A DNA stretch of 64,000 nucleotides from assembly GCF_014649035.1 (NCBI RefSeq), contig NZ_BMSG01000013.1, positions 62,001 through 126,000 on the forward strand. The letters are read 5' to 3'. A model generated the notes under the pieces. The model worked only from the letters and a program-made list of their open reading frames with translations. It made no database searches and was not told where the DNA came from. This document shows, in pieces, positions 52,625-61,959 of the stretch. The translations under genes and the position numbers were made by a program. The stretch is from Streptomyces sindenensis (GTDB taxonomy: Bacteria; Actinomycetota; Actinomycetes; Streptomycetales; Streptomycetaceae). How positions within the stretch are numbered: position 1 is the first letter of the stretch; each line of letters opens with the position of its first letter.

Positions 52625-53611
52625 ATGGCCGCGAGCACCGGCGGTACGCTCGCCGACGCGCTGGACGCCGGGCCCGTCCTGCTGGACGGCGGGCTCTCCA
52701 ACCAACTGGAGGCGCAGGGCTGCGATCTGTCCGACGCGCTGTGGTCGGCCCGGCTGCTGGCCGACGCGCCGGAACAGATCGAGGCCGCTCACCTCGCCTA
52801 TCTCCGGGCCGGGGCACGGGTGCTCATCACGGCGAGCTATCAGGCCACGTTCGAAGGGTTCAGGAGATACGGGCTCGACCGGGCCGGGACCGAGGCCCTG
52901 CTCGCCCGCAGCGTGAAGCTGGCCCGGGGCGCCGCCGACGCGGCGCGCCGGGCCGGGCCCGGACGGGAGATCTGGGTCGCCGCGTCGGTCGGACCGTACG
53001 GGGCGATGCTCGCGGACGGGAGCGAGTACCGGGGGCGTTACGGGCTGAGCGTCGGTGAGCTGGAGCGGTTCCACCGCCCCCGGGTGGCGGCACTCGCTGC
53101 CGCCGGGCCCGACGTTCTCGCGCTGGAGACGGTGCCGGATCTGGACGAGGCGGAGGCCCTGGTCCGGGTGGCCGAGGAGACCGGACTGCCGTACTGGCTC
53201 TCGTACAGCGTTGCCGGGGGCCGGACCCGGGCCGGCCAGCCGTTGGAGGAGGCGTTCGCGGTGGCGGCCGGGCGGGAGTCCGTCCTCGCGGTCGGGGTCA
53301 ACTGCTGCGACCCGGACGGGGCACAGGCGGCGGTCGAGTCGGCGGTGGCGGTCACGGGCAGACCCGCCGTGGTCTATCCGAACAGCGGTGAGGGATGGGA
53401 CGCCGGGGCGCGGGGCTGGACCGGGCGCTCCACCTTCGACCCGGACAGGGTGCGGGCCTGGACACGGGCCGGCGCCCGGCTCGTCGGGGGCTGCTGCCGG
53501 GTGGGGCCTGACCTCATAGCAGAGCTGGCCGGTCGGCTGGAGGAGCCGGGGGAGCCGGAAGAGCCGGGGAACCCGGAGAACACGGGGAGCCCGGAGGGAG
53601 CGGAGATGTAG
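52625..53611 (+). CDS. mmuM: Homocysteine S-methyltransferase
   Basis: 328 residues. LLDGGLSNQLEAQGCDL, ITASYQATFEGF, VGPYGAMLADGSEYRG, GVNCCDPD and VGGCCRVGPD supply the zinc-binding Cys ligands (Cys in NCC and GCC). The enzyme makes methionine from homocysteine using S-methylmethionine or AdoMet in the cytoplasm. GGAGG precedes the ATG. The tail is a non-conserved Glu/Pro/Gly repeat (EEPGEPEEPG type). Confidence 0.88.
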   Translation: MAASTGGTLADALDAGPVLLDGGLSNQLEAQGCDLSDALWSARLLADAPEQIEAAHLAYLRAGARVLITASYQATFEGFRRYGLDRAGTEALLARSVKLARGAADAARRAGPGREIWVAASVGPYGAMLADGSEYRGRYGLSVGELERFHRPRVAALAAAGPDVLALETVPDLDEAEALVRVAEETGLPYWLSYSVAGGRTRAGQPLEEAFAVAAGRESVLAVGVNCCDPDGAQAAVESAVAVTGRPAVVYPNSGEGWDAGARGWTGRSTFDPDRVRAWTRAGARLVGGCCRVGPDLIAELAGRLEEPGEPEEPGNPENTGSPEGAEM

Positions 53612-53654
53612 TCAAGCGGGGCGAAAATGCCTGGTGGGGACAGGGGGTGAGGAT

Positions 53655-53668
53655 CATACTCGGACACG
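53655..53668 (+). promoter_or_regulatory. Probable leaderless promoter of hen1
   Basis: CATACT at 53655-53660 lies 7 nt before GTG 53668, with no Shine-Dalgarno at proper distance. The arrangement copies that at 46504. No clear -35. Confidence 0.4.
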
Positions 53669-55176
53669 TGTTCCTCACCATCGGTACGACCGGCACCCAA
53701 GAGCGTCCCGCCACTGATCTGGGCTTCCTGCTGCACAAGCATCCCGACAGGGCGCAGGCGTTCTCCACTTCGCACGGCTCCGCGCACGTTTTCTACCCCG
53801 AGGCGTCCGCCGAGCGTTGCACGGCCGCGCTCCTGCTGGAGGTGGATCCGGTGGCGCTCGTGCGGCGCGGCAAGGGCAAGGGCCGGGGAGGCGCGCCCGA
53901 CGCGGCGCTCGCGCAGTACGTCAACGACCGCCCCTACGCGGCGTCCTCGCTGCTGTCGGTGGCCCTCGCCGCCGTGTTCAAGTCCGCGCTCGGCGGGGTC
54001 TGCCGGGCCATGCCCGAGCGGGCGGCGAGCTCCATGCCGCTGCGGATCGAGGTGCCCGCCCTGCCCGCCCGGGGCGGCGTCGAGCTGGTGCACAAGCTGT
54101 TCGCGCCGCTCGGCTGGGAGCGGGTCGAGGCCACGGCCGTACCGCTGGACGAGCAGTTCCCCGCCTGGGGCGACTCGCGCTACGTACGGCTGGTGCTGGA
54201 GGGCGAGTTGCGGCTCGCCGACGCGCTGCGGCAGCTCTATGTCCTGCTGCCGGTGCTCGACGACGCCAAGCACTACTGGGTCGCGCCCGACGAGGTGGAC
54301 AAGCTGCTGCGGGCCGGGGAGGGCTGGCTGGCCGACCACCCCGAGCGGCCGCTGATCACCCGGCGCTATCTCTCCCACCGCTGGGGGCTCACCCGCCAGG
54401 CCGACCAGGCCCTGGAGCTGGTCCGGCTCGCCGAGTCGGACGACCTCGACGTGGACAGCGTCGACAACGCCGTGGACGAGAGCACCGACACCGAGGAGCG
54501 GCCGGTCCCGCTCGCCGAGCACCGGCGGACCGCGATCCTCGACGCGCTGCGCGCCGCCGGGGCGAGCCGGGTGCTCGACCTGGGCTGCGGTCAGGGCCAG
54601 TTGGTGCAGGCGCTCCTCAAGGACGTGCGCTTCACCGAGATCGTGGGCGTCGACGTCTCGATGCGTGCCCTCACCATCGCCTCGCGGCGGCTCAAGCTGG
54701 ACCGGATGGGGGAGCGCCAGGCCGGCCGGGTGACCCTGCGGCAGGGCTCGCTGACGTACACCGACAAGCGGCTGGCCGGGTATGACGCCGCCGTGCTCAG
54801 CGAGGTGATCGAGCACCTGGATCTGCCCCGGCTGCCCGCCCTGGAGTACGCGGTGTTCGGCGCCGCACGCCCCGGGACGGTGCTCGTGACCACGCCGAAC
54901 GTCGAGTACAACGTCCGCTGGGAGTCCCTCCCGGCCGGGCACGCCCGGCACGGGGACCACCGCTTCGAGTGGACCCGCGCCGAATTCCGGGAGTGGGCCG
55001 GGCAGGTCGCCGAACGGCACGGATACACCGTCCGGTACGTGCCGGTCGGGCCGGACGACTCCGAGGTGGGGCCGCCGACCCAGATGGCCGTGTTCACCCG
55101 CGTCACTGAGCGGACCGAGCAGAAGACCGAGCAGACCGAGCAGACCGAGAAGAAGAAGGAGGCGGAAGCCGCATGA
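53668..55176 (+). CDS. hen1: 3'-terminal RNA ribose 2'-O-methyltransferase Hen1
   Basis: About 502 residues; GTG 53668 matches the usual start (FLTIGTTG...PATDLGFLLHKHPDR), while GTG 53647 would add seven residues. The N-terminal half is the bacterial Hen1 N-domain that stimulates Pnkp. The C-terminal half is a methyltransferase: AdoMet motif VLDLGCGQGQLVQALL and the Hen1 metal site SEVIEHLDLPRLPALE plus His (YAVFG...HDHRFEW region). It methylates the 2'-OH at the break before ligation, blocking re-cleavage. ATGA overlap with pnkp. Confidence 0.92.
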   Translation: MFLTIGTTGTQERPATDLGFLLHKHPDRAQAFSTSHGSAHVFYPEASAERCTAALLLEVDPVALVRRGKGKGRGGAPDAALAQYVNDRPYAASSLLSVALAAVFKSALGGVCRAMPERAASSMPLRIEVPALPARGGVELVHKLFAPLGWERVEATAVPLDEQFPAWGDSRYVRLVLEGELRLADALRQLYVLLPVLDDAKHYWVAPDEVDKLLRAGEGWLADHPERPLITRRYLSHRWGLTRQADQALELVRLAESDDLDVDSVDNAVDESTDTEERPVPLAEHRRTAILDALRAAGASRVLDLGCGQGQLVQALLKDVRFTEIVGVDVSMRALTIASRRLKLDRMGERQAGRVTLRQGSLTYTDKRLAGYDAAVLSEVIEHLDLPRLPALEYAVFGAARPGTVLVTTPNVEYNVRWESLPAGHARHGDHRFEWTRAEFREWAGQVAERHGYTVRYVPVGPDDSEVGPPTQMAVFTRVTERTEQKTEQTEQTEKKKEAEAA

Positions 55177-57785
55177 ACAGCGACCACAGCACCACCGGCG
55201 CGGAGGCCGCCGAGACCGCCGAGACCGGCGCGGAGGCTGCCGCCCCGAGCCCCGTGCGCACCCTGCCGGTGACCGACCTCTCCCTCGTCGTTCTCATCGG
55301 CGCCAGCGGATCGGGCAAGTCCACCTTCGCCCGCAAGCACTTCAAGCCGACCGAGATCGTCTCCTCGGACGTCTGCCGGGGCCTGGTCGCCGACGACGAG
55401 AACGACCAGAGCGCCAGCCGTGACGCCTTCGACGTACTGCACTACATCGCGGGCAAGCGCCTGGAGGCCGGGCGGCTCACCGTCGTCGACGCCACCAGCG
55501 TCCAGTCCGAGAGCCGCAAGCAGCTCGTCCAGCTGGCCCGGAAGTACGACGTCCTGCCCATCGCCATCGTCCTCGATATCCCCGAGGAGGTCTGTGCCGC
55601 CCGCAACGCGGCCCGCCCGGACCGTGCCTCCATGCCCCGCCACGTCATCCAGCGGCACCGCCGCGAGCTGCGGCGTTCCCTGCGCGGCCTGGAGCGCGAG
55701 GGCTTCCGCAAGGTGCACATCCTGCGCACCGAGGAGGAGGCCGACACCGCCGAAGTGGTCCTGGAGCGCCGCTACAACGACCTCCGCCACCTCACCGGCC
55801 CGTTCGACATCATCGGCGACATCCACGGCTGCAGCTCCGAGCTGGAGACCCTGCTCGGCAAGCTCGGTTACGTGGACGGCGCCCACCCCGAGGGGCGCAC
55901 CGCCGTGTTCGTCGGCGACCTCGTCGACCGGGGCCCCGACAGCCCGGGCGTGCTGCGCCGCGTGATGTCCATGGTGGCGTCGGGCGACGCCCTCTGCGTG
56001 CCCGGCAACCACGAGAACAAGCTCGGCCGCTATCTCGCGGGCCGCAAGGTCCAGCTCACCCACGGGCTCGCCGAGACCGTCGAGCAGCTGGAGCGCGAGG
56101 ACGCCGAGCACCCCGAGTTCCGGGGCCAGGTGCGGAAGTTCATCGACTCCCTCGTCAGCCACTACGTCCTGGACGAGGGCAAGCTGGTGGTCTGTCACGC
56201 CGGGCTGCCCGAGAAGTACCACGGCCGCACCTCCGGCCGGGTCCGCTCGCACGCGCTGTACGGGGACACCACCGGCGAGACCGACGAGTTCGGCCTGCCC
56301 GTGCGCTACCCGTGGGCGGAGGAGTACCGGGGCCGCGCCACCGTCGTCTACGGCCACACCCCCGTCCCCACCACCTCCTGGATCAACAACACCATCTGCC
56401 TGGACACCGGAGCCGTCTTCGGCGGGAAGATGACCGCGCTGCGCTGGCCGGAGCGCGAACTCGTCGACGTACCCGCCGAGAAGGTCTGGTACGAGCCGGT
56501 CAAGCCGCTGGTGACCGAGGCGCCCGGAGGGCGGGAGGGCCGTCCGCTGGACATCGCCGACGTCCAGGGCCGCCGGATCGTCGAGACCCGGCACATGGGG
56601 CGTGTCGCCGTCCGCGAGGAGAACGCCGCCGCCGCGCTCGAAGTCATGAGCCGGTTCGCGGTCGACCCGCAACTCCTCGCCTACCTCCCGCCCACCATGG
56701 CCCCCACCGCCACCTCCCGCGAGGACGGCTTCCTGGAGCATCCGGCCGAGGCGTTCGCGCAGTACGCGGCGGACGGCGTCGAGCGGGTCGTGTGCGAGGA
56801 GAAGCACATGGGCTCCCGGGCCGTGGTCCTGGTCTGCAAGGACGCGGAGGCCGCGGCCGCGCGGTTCGGCACGGCGGGCCCCTCCGGCGCGCTGTACACC
56901 CGCACCGGCCGCCCCTTCCTGGACGACCCGGCGATGACCGAGGAGATCCTGGCGCGGCTCCGCAGCGCCGTCACCGCCGCCGGGCTCTGGGCGGAGTGGG
57001 ACACCGACTGGGTGCTCCTGGACGCCGAGCTGATGCCGTGGTCGCTGAAGGCGGGCGGGCTGCTGCGCTCGCAGTACGCCGCCGTCGGCGCCGCGTCCGG
57101 CGCGGTCTTCCCGCCGGCCGTCGCCGCCCTGGAGCAGGCGGCCGCCCGGGGCGTCGAGGTGGCGGGCCTCGCCGGTCACCAGCGGGCCCGCGCGCAGGAC
57201 GCCGCCGCGTTCACCGAGGCGTACCGGCGCTACTGCTGGCCCACCGAGGGCCTGGAGGGGGTGCGCCTGGCCCCCTTCCAGATCCTCGCCGTTCAGGGCC
57301 GCTCCCTGGCCGCAGTCCCGCACGACGAACAGCTCGCCCTGCTCGACCGGCTCGTGGAGCACGACCCGACGGGGCTGCTCCAGGTCACCCGTCGGCTCGT
57401 CGTCGACACCGGCGACGAGGCCTCCGTCCGCGCGGGTGTGGACTGGTGGCTGGAGATGACCGGGCGCGGCGGCGAGGGCATGGTCGTCAAGCCGCTCGGC
57501 GCCCTCGTCCGGGACGCCGAGGGCCGCCTGGTCCAGCCCGGCATCAAGGTGCGCGGCCGGGAGTATCTCCGCATCATCTACGGCCCCGAGTACACCCGCC
57601 CGGAGAATCTGGAGCGCCTGCGCTCCCGCTTCCTCGGCCACAAGCGCTCGCTCGCGCTGCGGGAGTACGCACTGGGTCTGGAGGCCCTGGACCGGCTGGC
57701 GGAGGGCGAACCGCTGTGGCGGATCCACGAGGCGGTGTTCGCCGTCCTGGCCCTGGAGTCGGAGCCGGTGGACCCCCGGCTCTGA
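55173..57785 (+). CDS. pnkp: Polynucleotide kinase-phosphatase-ligase Pnkp
   Basis: 870 residues in three domains. Kinase: P-loop GASGSGKST (43-51) and RHRRELRRSL lid. Phosphatase: DIIGDIHGCSSELETLL, VGDLVDRGPDS, GNHENKLGRYL, a binuclear metal site. Ligase-like C-terminal domain: EEKHMGSRAVV with the nucleotidyl-accepting Lys and GGEGMVVKPLG. Pnkp heals 5'-OH and 2',3'-cyclic-phosphate ends and, with Hen1, seals RNA cut by ribotoxins. Starts within the hen1 stop. Confidence 0.93.
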   Translation: MNSDHSTTGAEAAETAETGAEAAAPSPVRTLPVTDLSLVVLIGASGSGKSTFARKHFKPTEIVSSDVCRGLVADDENDQSASRDAFDVLHYIAGKRLEAGRLTVVDATSVQSESRKQLVQLARKYDVLPIAIVLDIPEEVCAARNAARPDRASMPRHVIQRHRRELRRSLRGLEREGFRKVHILRTEEEADTAEVVLERRYNDLRHLTGPFDIIGDIHGCSSELETLLGKLGYVDGAHPEGRTAVFVGDLVDRGPDSPGVLRRVMSMVASGDALCVPGNHENKLGRYLAGRKVQLTHGLAETVEQLEREDAEHPEFRGQVRKFIDSLVSHYVLDEGKLVVCHAGLPEKYHGRTSGRVRSHALYGDTTGETDEFGLPVRYPWAEEYRGRATVVYGHTPVPTTSWINNTICLDTGAVFGGKMTALRWPERELVDVPAEKVWYEPVKPLVTEAPGGREGRPLDIADVQGRRIVETRHMGRVAVREENAAAALEVMSRFAVDPQLLAYLPPTMAPTATSREDGFLEHPAEAFAQYAADGVERVVCEEKHMGSRAVVLVCKDAEAAAARFGTAGPSGALYTRTGRPFLDDPAMTEEILARLRSAVTAAGLWAEWDTDWVLLDAELMPWSLKAGGLLRSQYAAVGAASGAVFPPAVAALEQAAARGVEVAGLAGHQRARAQDAAAFTEAYRRYCWPTEGLEGVRLAPFQILAVQGRSLAAVPHDEQLALLDRLVEHDPTGLLQVTRRLVVDTGDEASVRAGVDWWLEMTGRGGEGMVVKPLGALVRDAEGRLVQPGIKVRGREYLRIIYGPEYTRPENLERLRSRFLGHKRSLALREYALGLEALDRLAEGEPLWRIHEAVFAVLALESEPVDPRL

Positions 57786-57793
57786 GCCGGGCA

Positions 57794-57819
57794 GTGTCCG
57801 GCGGACCAGGGCCGGACAC
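57794..57819 (+). terminator. Hairpin after pnkp
   Basis: A 9-bp perfect stem, arms 57794-57802 (GTGTCCGGC) and 57811-57819, 8-nt loop, just past the pnkp stop. Confidence 0.6.
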
Positions 57820-57883
57820 CCCGGGATCCAACGGATAGGCGATTCGCCGGGTGAACGGTGCTCCGCGTGGTGAGGATGAAGGC

Positions 57884-59119
57884 ATGGGATTCCATGTCGA
57901 CTCCGAAGCCGGGCGGCTGCGCCGCGTCATACTCCACCGCCCCGATCTGGAGCTGAAGCGGCTCACTCCCAGGAACAAGGACGCGCTCCTGTTCGACGAC
58001 GTCCTGTGGGTGCGCCGCGCCCGGGAGGAGCACGACGGCTTCGCCGACGTCCTGCGCGACCGGGGGGTCGCCGTGCACCTCTTCGGCGATCTGCTGCGCG
58101 AGTCACTCGACATCCCGGTCGCGCGGCGCCTCGTGCTCGACCGGGTCTTCGACGAGAAGGAGTACGGTCCGCTCGCCACCGAGCATCTGCGGGCCGCCTT
58201 CGAGGAGCTGTCCGCGGCGGAGCTGGCGGAGGCGCTGGTCGGCGGGATGACCAAACGGGAGTTCCTGGAGCGGCACAGCGAGCCGACCTCCGTCCGCTTC
58301 CATGTGATGGACCTGGACGACTTCCTCCTCGGCCCGCTGCCCAACCACCTCTTCACCCGGGACACCTCCGCCTGGATCTACGACGGGGTTTCCATCAACG
58401 CCATGCGCTGGCCCGCCCGGCAGCGCGAGACCGTCCACTTCGAGGCCATCTACCGCCACCACCCCCTCTTCACCGGCCCGGAGGCGGGCGTCTTCCACCA
58501 CTGGTCGGAGGGGCAGGACGACTACCCCTCCACCATCGAGGGCGGTGACGTCCTGGTCATCGGGCAGGGGGCGGTCCTGATCGGGATGAGCGAGCGCACC
58601 ACGCCGCAGGCGGTCGAGATGCTGGCCCGCGGCCTCTTCGACGCCGGTTCGGCGCGCACGATCGTGGCGCTGGACATGCCGAAGGCCCGCGCGTTCATGC
58701 ACCTGGACACGGTGATGACGATGGTCGACGGCGACACGTTCACCCAGTACGCCGGTCTCGGCATGCTCCGGTCGTACACCATCGAGCCCGGCAGCGGCCC
58801 CCGCGAACTGAAGGTCACCGACCATCCGCCCGAGCACATGCACCGCGCCATCGCCGCCGCCCTCGGCCTCGACGAGATCCGGGTGCTCACCGCCACCCAG
58901 GACGTGCACGCCGCCGAGCGCGAGCAGTGGGACGACGGCTGCAACGTGCTCGCGGTCGAGCCCGGTGTCGTCGTCGCGTACGAGCGCAACGCGACCACCA
59001 ACACCTATCTGCGCAAGCAGGGCATCGAGGTGATCGAGATCCGGGGCAGCGAGCTGGGCCGGGGGCGCGGCGGGCCGCGCTGTATGAGCTGCCCGGTGGA
59101 GCGGGACCCCGTGGCATGA
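57884..59119 (+). CDS. arcA: Arginine deiminase
   Basis: 411 residues. ATG 57884 has GAGGA 8 nt upstream. Signature motifs: GRLRRVILHRPDLELKRLTP, PNHLFTRDTSAWI, TIEGGDVLVIG, FMHLDTVMTMVD and the C-terminal nucleophile Cys in GPRCMSCPV. It converts arginine to citrulline and ammonia. Followed by ornithine carbamoyltransferase; no carbamate kinase (arcC) is in the window, so ATP yield from this pathway here is uncertain. Confidence 0.92.
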   Translation: MGFHVDSEAGRLRRVILHRPDLELKRLTPRNKDALLFDDVLWVRRAREEHDGFADVLRDRGVAVHLFGDLLRESLDIPVARRLVLDRVFDEKEYGPLATEHLRAAFEELSAAELAEALVGGMTKREFLERHSEPTSVRFHVMDLDDFLLGPLPNHLFTRDTSAWIYDGVSINAMRWPARQRETVHFEAIYRHHPLFTGPEAGVFHHWSEGQDDYPSTIEGGDVLVIGQGAVLIGMSERTTPQAVEMLARGLFDAGSARTIVALDMPKARAFMHLDTVMTMVDGDTFTQYAGLGMLRSYTIEPGSGPRELKVTDHPPEHMHRAIAAALGLDEIRVLTATQDVHAAEREQWDDGCNVLAVEPGVVVAYERNATTNTYLRKQGIEVIEIRGSELGRGRGGPRCMSCPVERDPVA

Positions 59120-59150
59120 GCGGTCGCCGGAAGGGGAACCGATGGCCCTG

Positions 59151-59178
59151 TATAGGGATGCGGGGCGTCGTATAGACT
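59151..59178 (+). promoter_or_regulatory. Putative promoter region before the carbamoyltransferase gene
   Basis: TATAG occurs at 59151 and 59171, 20 bp apart; the second is in TATAGACT, with TAGACT (59173-59178) a good -10. No clear -35. This 114-nt gap suggests the carbamoyltransferase has its own promoter. Confidence 0.35.
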
Positions 59179-59233
59179 TCCAGTCCTGCCGTGCGCAGCG
59201 CACCGGACCCCGCCCGACCCAGGAGCAGTCATC

Positions 59234-60238
59234 ATGGCCATAGACCTCACCGGCCGCCACTTCCTCAAGGAGCTGGACTTCACCTCCGAGGAGTTTCTCG
59301 GCCTGGTCGCGCTGGCCGCCGAGCTCAAGGCGGCCAAGAAGGCCGGGGTCGAAGTCCAGCGGCTGCGCGGGAAGAACATCGCGCTGATCTTCGAGAAGAC
59401 CTCGACCCGTACGCGCTGCGCGTTCGAGGTCGCCGCCGCCGACCAGGGCGCCTTCACCACCTACCTCGACCCGGCGGGCTCCCAGATGGGCCACAAGGAG
59501 TCCGTGAAGGACACCGCCCGGGTGCTGGGCCGGATGTTCGACGGGATCGAGTACCGGGGCGACAGCCAGCAGGCCGTCGAGGAGCTGGCCGCGCATGGCG
59601 GGGTGCCGGTGTTCAACGGGCTCACCGACGACTGGCACCCCACCCAGATGCTCGCCGACGTCCTCACCATGACCGAGTGCCGCGAGGGCTCCCTCACGGG
59701 GACGGCCTTCGCCTACCTCGGCGACGCCCGCTTCAACATGGGCAACTCCTATCTGATCACCGGGGCCCTGCTCGGCCTGGACGTCCGGATCGTCGCCCCC
59801 GAGGCGTACTGGCCGAACGAGGCGGTCGTGGCACGGGCACGGAAGCTCGCCGAAGTCAGCGGCGCGCAGATCACCCTCACCGGCGACGTGGCCCGGGGCG
59901 TCTCGGGCGCCGACTTCGTCGCCACCGACGTCTGGGTCTCCATGGGGGAGCCCAAGGAGGTCTGGGCCGAGCGCATCGCCGCCCTCGGGCCCTACGCCGT
60001 GACGATGGACGTCCTGAGGGCCACCGGCAACCCGGACGTGAAGTTCCTGCACTGCCTGCCGGCCTTCCACGACCTCGGCACCCAGGTCGGCCGGGACATC
60101 CACGCCCGGTACGGACTGACCGAGCTGGAGGTCAGCGACGAGGTCTTCGAGTCGCCGCACTCCGTCGTCTTCGACCAGGCGGAGAACCGGATGCACACGA
60201 TCAAGGCCGTCCTGGTGGCGACCCTCGCCGGGCAGTAG
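59234..60238 (+). CDS. Ornithine carbamoyltransferase
   Basis: 334 residues. STRTRCAFEV (carbamoyl-phosphate site), GLTDDWHPTQMLADV, FAYLGDARFNMGNS, HCLPAFHD and the C-terminal VFDQAENRMHTIKAVL are all present. It makes citrulline from ornithine, or runs in reverse in the deiminase pathway. AGGAG before the ATG. Next to arcA, so the catabolic ArcB role is favoured, though the sequence alone cannot separate ArcB from ArgF. Confidence 0.9.
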   Translation: MAIDLTGRHFLKELDFTSEEFLGLVALAAELKAAKKAGVEVQRLRGKNIALIFEKTSTRTRCAFEVAAADQGAFTTYLDPAGSQMGHKESVKDTARVLGRMFDGIEYRGDSQQAVEELAAHGGVPVFNGLTDDWHPTQMLADVLTMTECREGSLTGTAFAYLGDARFNMGNSYLITGALLGLDVRIVAPEAYWPNEAVVARARKLAEVSGAQITLTGDVARGVSGADFVATDVWVSMGEPKEVWAERIAALGPYAVTMDVLRATGNPDVKFLHCLPAFHDLGTQVGRDIHARYGLTELEVSDEVFESPHSVVFDQAENRMHTIKAVLVATLAGQ

Positions 60239-60250
60239 CCCCGCGAGGAC

Positions 60251-60290
60251 ACCGCGGTACGTATGAGGGCACCCCGGTACGCATACGGGG
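60251..60290. repeat. Imperfect 20-bp tandem repeat in the permease leader
   Basis: Units 60251-60270 and 60271-60290 share ACC-CGGTACG-AT--GGGC. A third looser copy (GTTCGCATGCTCATACAC) follows near 60296. CAT-rich elements of this kind resemble arginine-type boxes, but the match is loose. Confidence 0.45.
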
Positions 60291-60361
60291 CAGGGGTTCG
60301 CATGCTCATACACCCGATTGGGTGAACATGCGTGCTGGTGGCTACGATGTCGGCTCTTGGT

Positions 60362-60401
60362 GGGGTTCGGACCCGGGGAGACCCCCGCAGGGTCGAACCC
60401 C
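60362..60401 (+). other. Nested hairpin in the 5' leader of the permease gene
   Basis: Outer arms 60362-60374 (GGGGTTCGGACCC) and 60390-60401 pair over 12 bp with one bulged G. Inside, GGGG (60375-60378) pairs with CCCC (60382-60385) around AGA. It ends 73 nt before the ATG. It could be a terminator, attenuator or leader structure. Confidence 0.55.
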
Positions 60402-60474
60402 TTACCTGTGCCGCCGCACACCGGCGCGCACGGGCCGTCCCCCCACTGCACCACCAGAGATGAGAACGTCCCGC

Positions 60475-61959
60475 ATGAGCACCGGTCTGCCGCGATCCGG
60501 CACCCCGAAGCCCGGCCCCCACCCGTCGGGCCTGCGCCGCAAGAGCCCCGAGCAGCTCATCGCCGAATCCGGCAGCGACCTGGAGGGCCACGGCCTCAAG
60601 CGCACGATGGGCCTCTTCCAGCTCGTCTGCTTCGGGGTCGGCGCGATCGTCGGCACCGGCATCTTCGTCGGGCTCTCCGACAGCGTCGCCGAGGCCGGCC
60701 CCGCCGTCGTGATCTCGTTCGTCCTCGCGGCGATCACCTGCATCTTCACCGCCCTGTCCTTCGCGGAGCTGGGCAGCGCCATCCCGGTCTCCGGAAGCTC
60801 GTACTCCTTCGCGTACGCCGCCCTCGGCGAGCGCACCGCCTTCCTCGTCGGCTGGTGCCTGCTGCTGGAGTACGGCGTCTCGGTCTCTGCCGTCGCGGTG
60901 GGCTGGAGCCAGTACGTCAACGAGCTGCTGAACAGCCTGTTCGGCTGGGAGCTGCCCGCCGCCCTGTCCGCCGGGCCCGGTGACGGCGGTGTGGTCAACC
61001 TGCCCGCCGTCGTCGTGATCGCCATGGCCGCCACCCTGCTGGTGCGCGGCGTCCGCGAGAGCGCCACGGCCACCGCCGCCATGGCCGTCCTCAAGATCGG
61101 CATCCTGGTCGCGTTCTGCGCGGTGGCGTTCAGCGCCTTCCAGGACGACAACCTCATGCCGTTCGCCACCCACGGGCTCGGCGGGATCACCGCCGGCGCG
61201 TCGCTCGCGTTCTTCTCCTACATCGGCTTCGACGCCATCACCACCGCCGGCGAGGAGGTCAAGAACCCCCGCCGCAACATCCCCGCAGCCATCCTGATCT
61301 GCATCGGCGTCGTCACCCTGCTCTACTGCGCCGTGGCGCTCTCCGCCATCGGCGCGATCGGCTCGGACGATGTGGCGAACAAGAGCGCCGCCCTCTCGAT
61401 CGCCGTCAACGAGGTCACCGGCTCCTCGGTGGGCGGCGGCATCATCGCCTTCGGCGCGGTCGTCGCCATCGCCTCGGTGGTGCTGGCCGTGATGTACGGG
61501 CAGACCCGCATCCTGATGTCGATGTCCCGCGACGGGCTCATCCCGCGCGTCTTCGAACGGGTCTCTCCCAAGACCCACACCCCGGTCGCCAACACCTGGA
61601 TCGTCGCCTGCGTCTTCGCGGTCCCCGCCGCGTTCGTCTCGCTCGACGTCGTCGTGAACCTGACGACCATCGGCACGCTGGCCACGATGGTCGCCGTCAA
61701 TGTCGCGGTGGTGGTGCTCCGTCGCCGCAACCCCGAGCTGAAGCGGACCTTCCGGGTCCCGCTCTACCCGGCCAGTCCGCTGCTGGGCGTCGCGTTCTGC
61801 CTGTATCTGATGTACGGGACCGGCTGGACGACCTGGGTCCAGTTCGCGGTCTTCCTGGCCGCCGGCTCGCTCCTCTACGCCGGCTACGGCCGCAAGCGCT
61901 CCCGGCTGGTCAGCTCCCCGGCGACGGACCCGGCTGCGCCGGTATCGCCGGAAGCGTGA
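60475..61959 (+). CDS. APC-family amino-acid permease
   Basis: 494 residues with about 12 spans. LKRTMGLFQLVCFGVGAIVGTGIFVGLSD is the first-span signature; GASLAFFSYIGFDAITTAGEEVKNPRRNIP is the cationic amino-acid transporter (CAT) motif. ATG 60475 is preferred; ATG 60460 is possible. It lies downstream of arcA and the carbamoyltransferase, so arginine or ornithine is a plausible substrate. Its last 50 nt overlap the converging ATPase gene. Confidence 0.85.
   Translation: MSTGLPRSGTPKPGPHPSGLRRKSPEQLIAESGSDLEGHGLKRTMGLFQLVCFGVGAIVGTGIFVGLSDSVAEAGPAVVISFVLAAITCIFTALSFAELGSAIPVSGSSYSFAYAALGERTAFLVGWCLLLEYGVSVSAVAVGWSQYVNELLNSLFGWELPAALSAGPGDGGVVNLPAVVVIAMAATLLVRGVRESATATAAMAVLKIGILVAFCAVAFSAFQDDNLMPFATHGLGGITAGASLAFFSYIGFDAITTAGEEVKNPRRNIPAAILICIGVVTLLYCAVALSAIGAIGSDDVANKSAALSIAVNEVTGSSVGGGIIAFGAVVAIASVVLAVMYGQTRILMSMSRDGLIPRVFERVSPKTHTPVANTWIVACVFAVPAAFVSLDVVVNLTTIGTLATMVAVNVAVVVLRRRNPELKRTFRVPLYPASPLLGVAFCLYLMYGTGWTTWVQFAVFLAAGSLLYAGYGRKRSRLVSSPATDPAAPVSPEA

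Noticed and set aside
54591..57728. A 3.1-kb open frame on the minus strand opposite hen1 and pnkp
   Set aside because: It is the complement of unmistakable Hen1 and Pnkp motifs and has no recognisable domain itself.
60362..60401. tRNA T-arm-like sequence (GGTTCGGACCC ... GGGTCGAACCCC)
   Set aside because: No acceptor stem, anticodon arm or D-arm can be fitted on either strand; the nested hairpin explains the bases.
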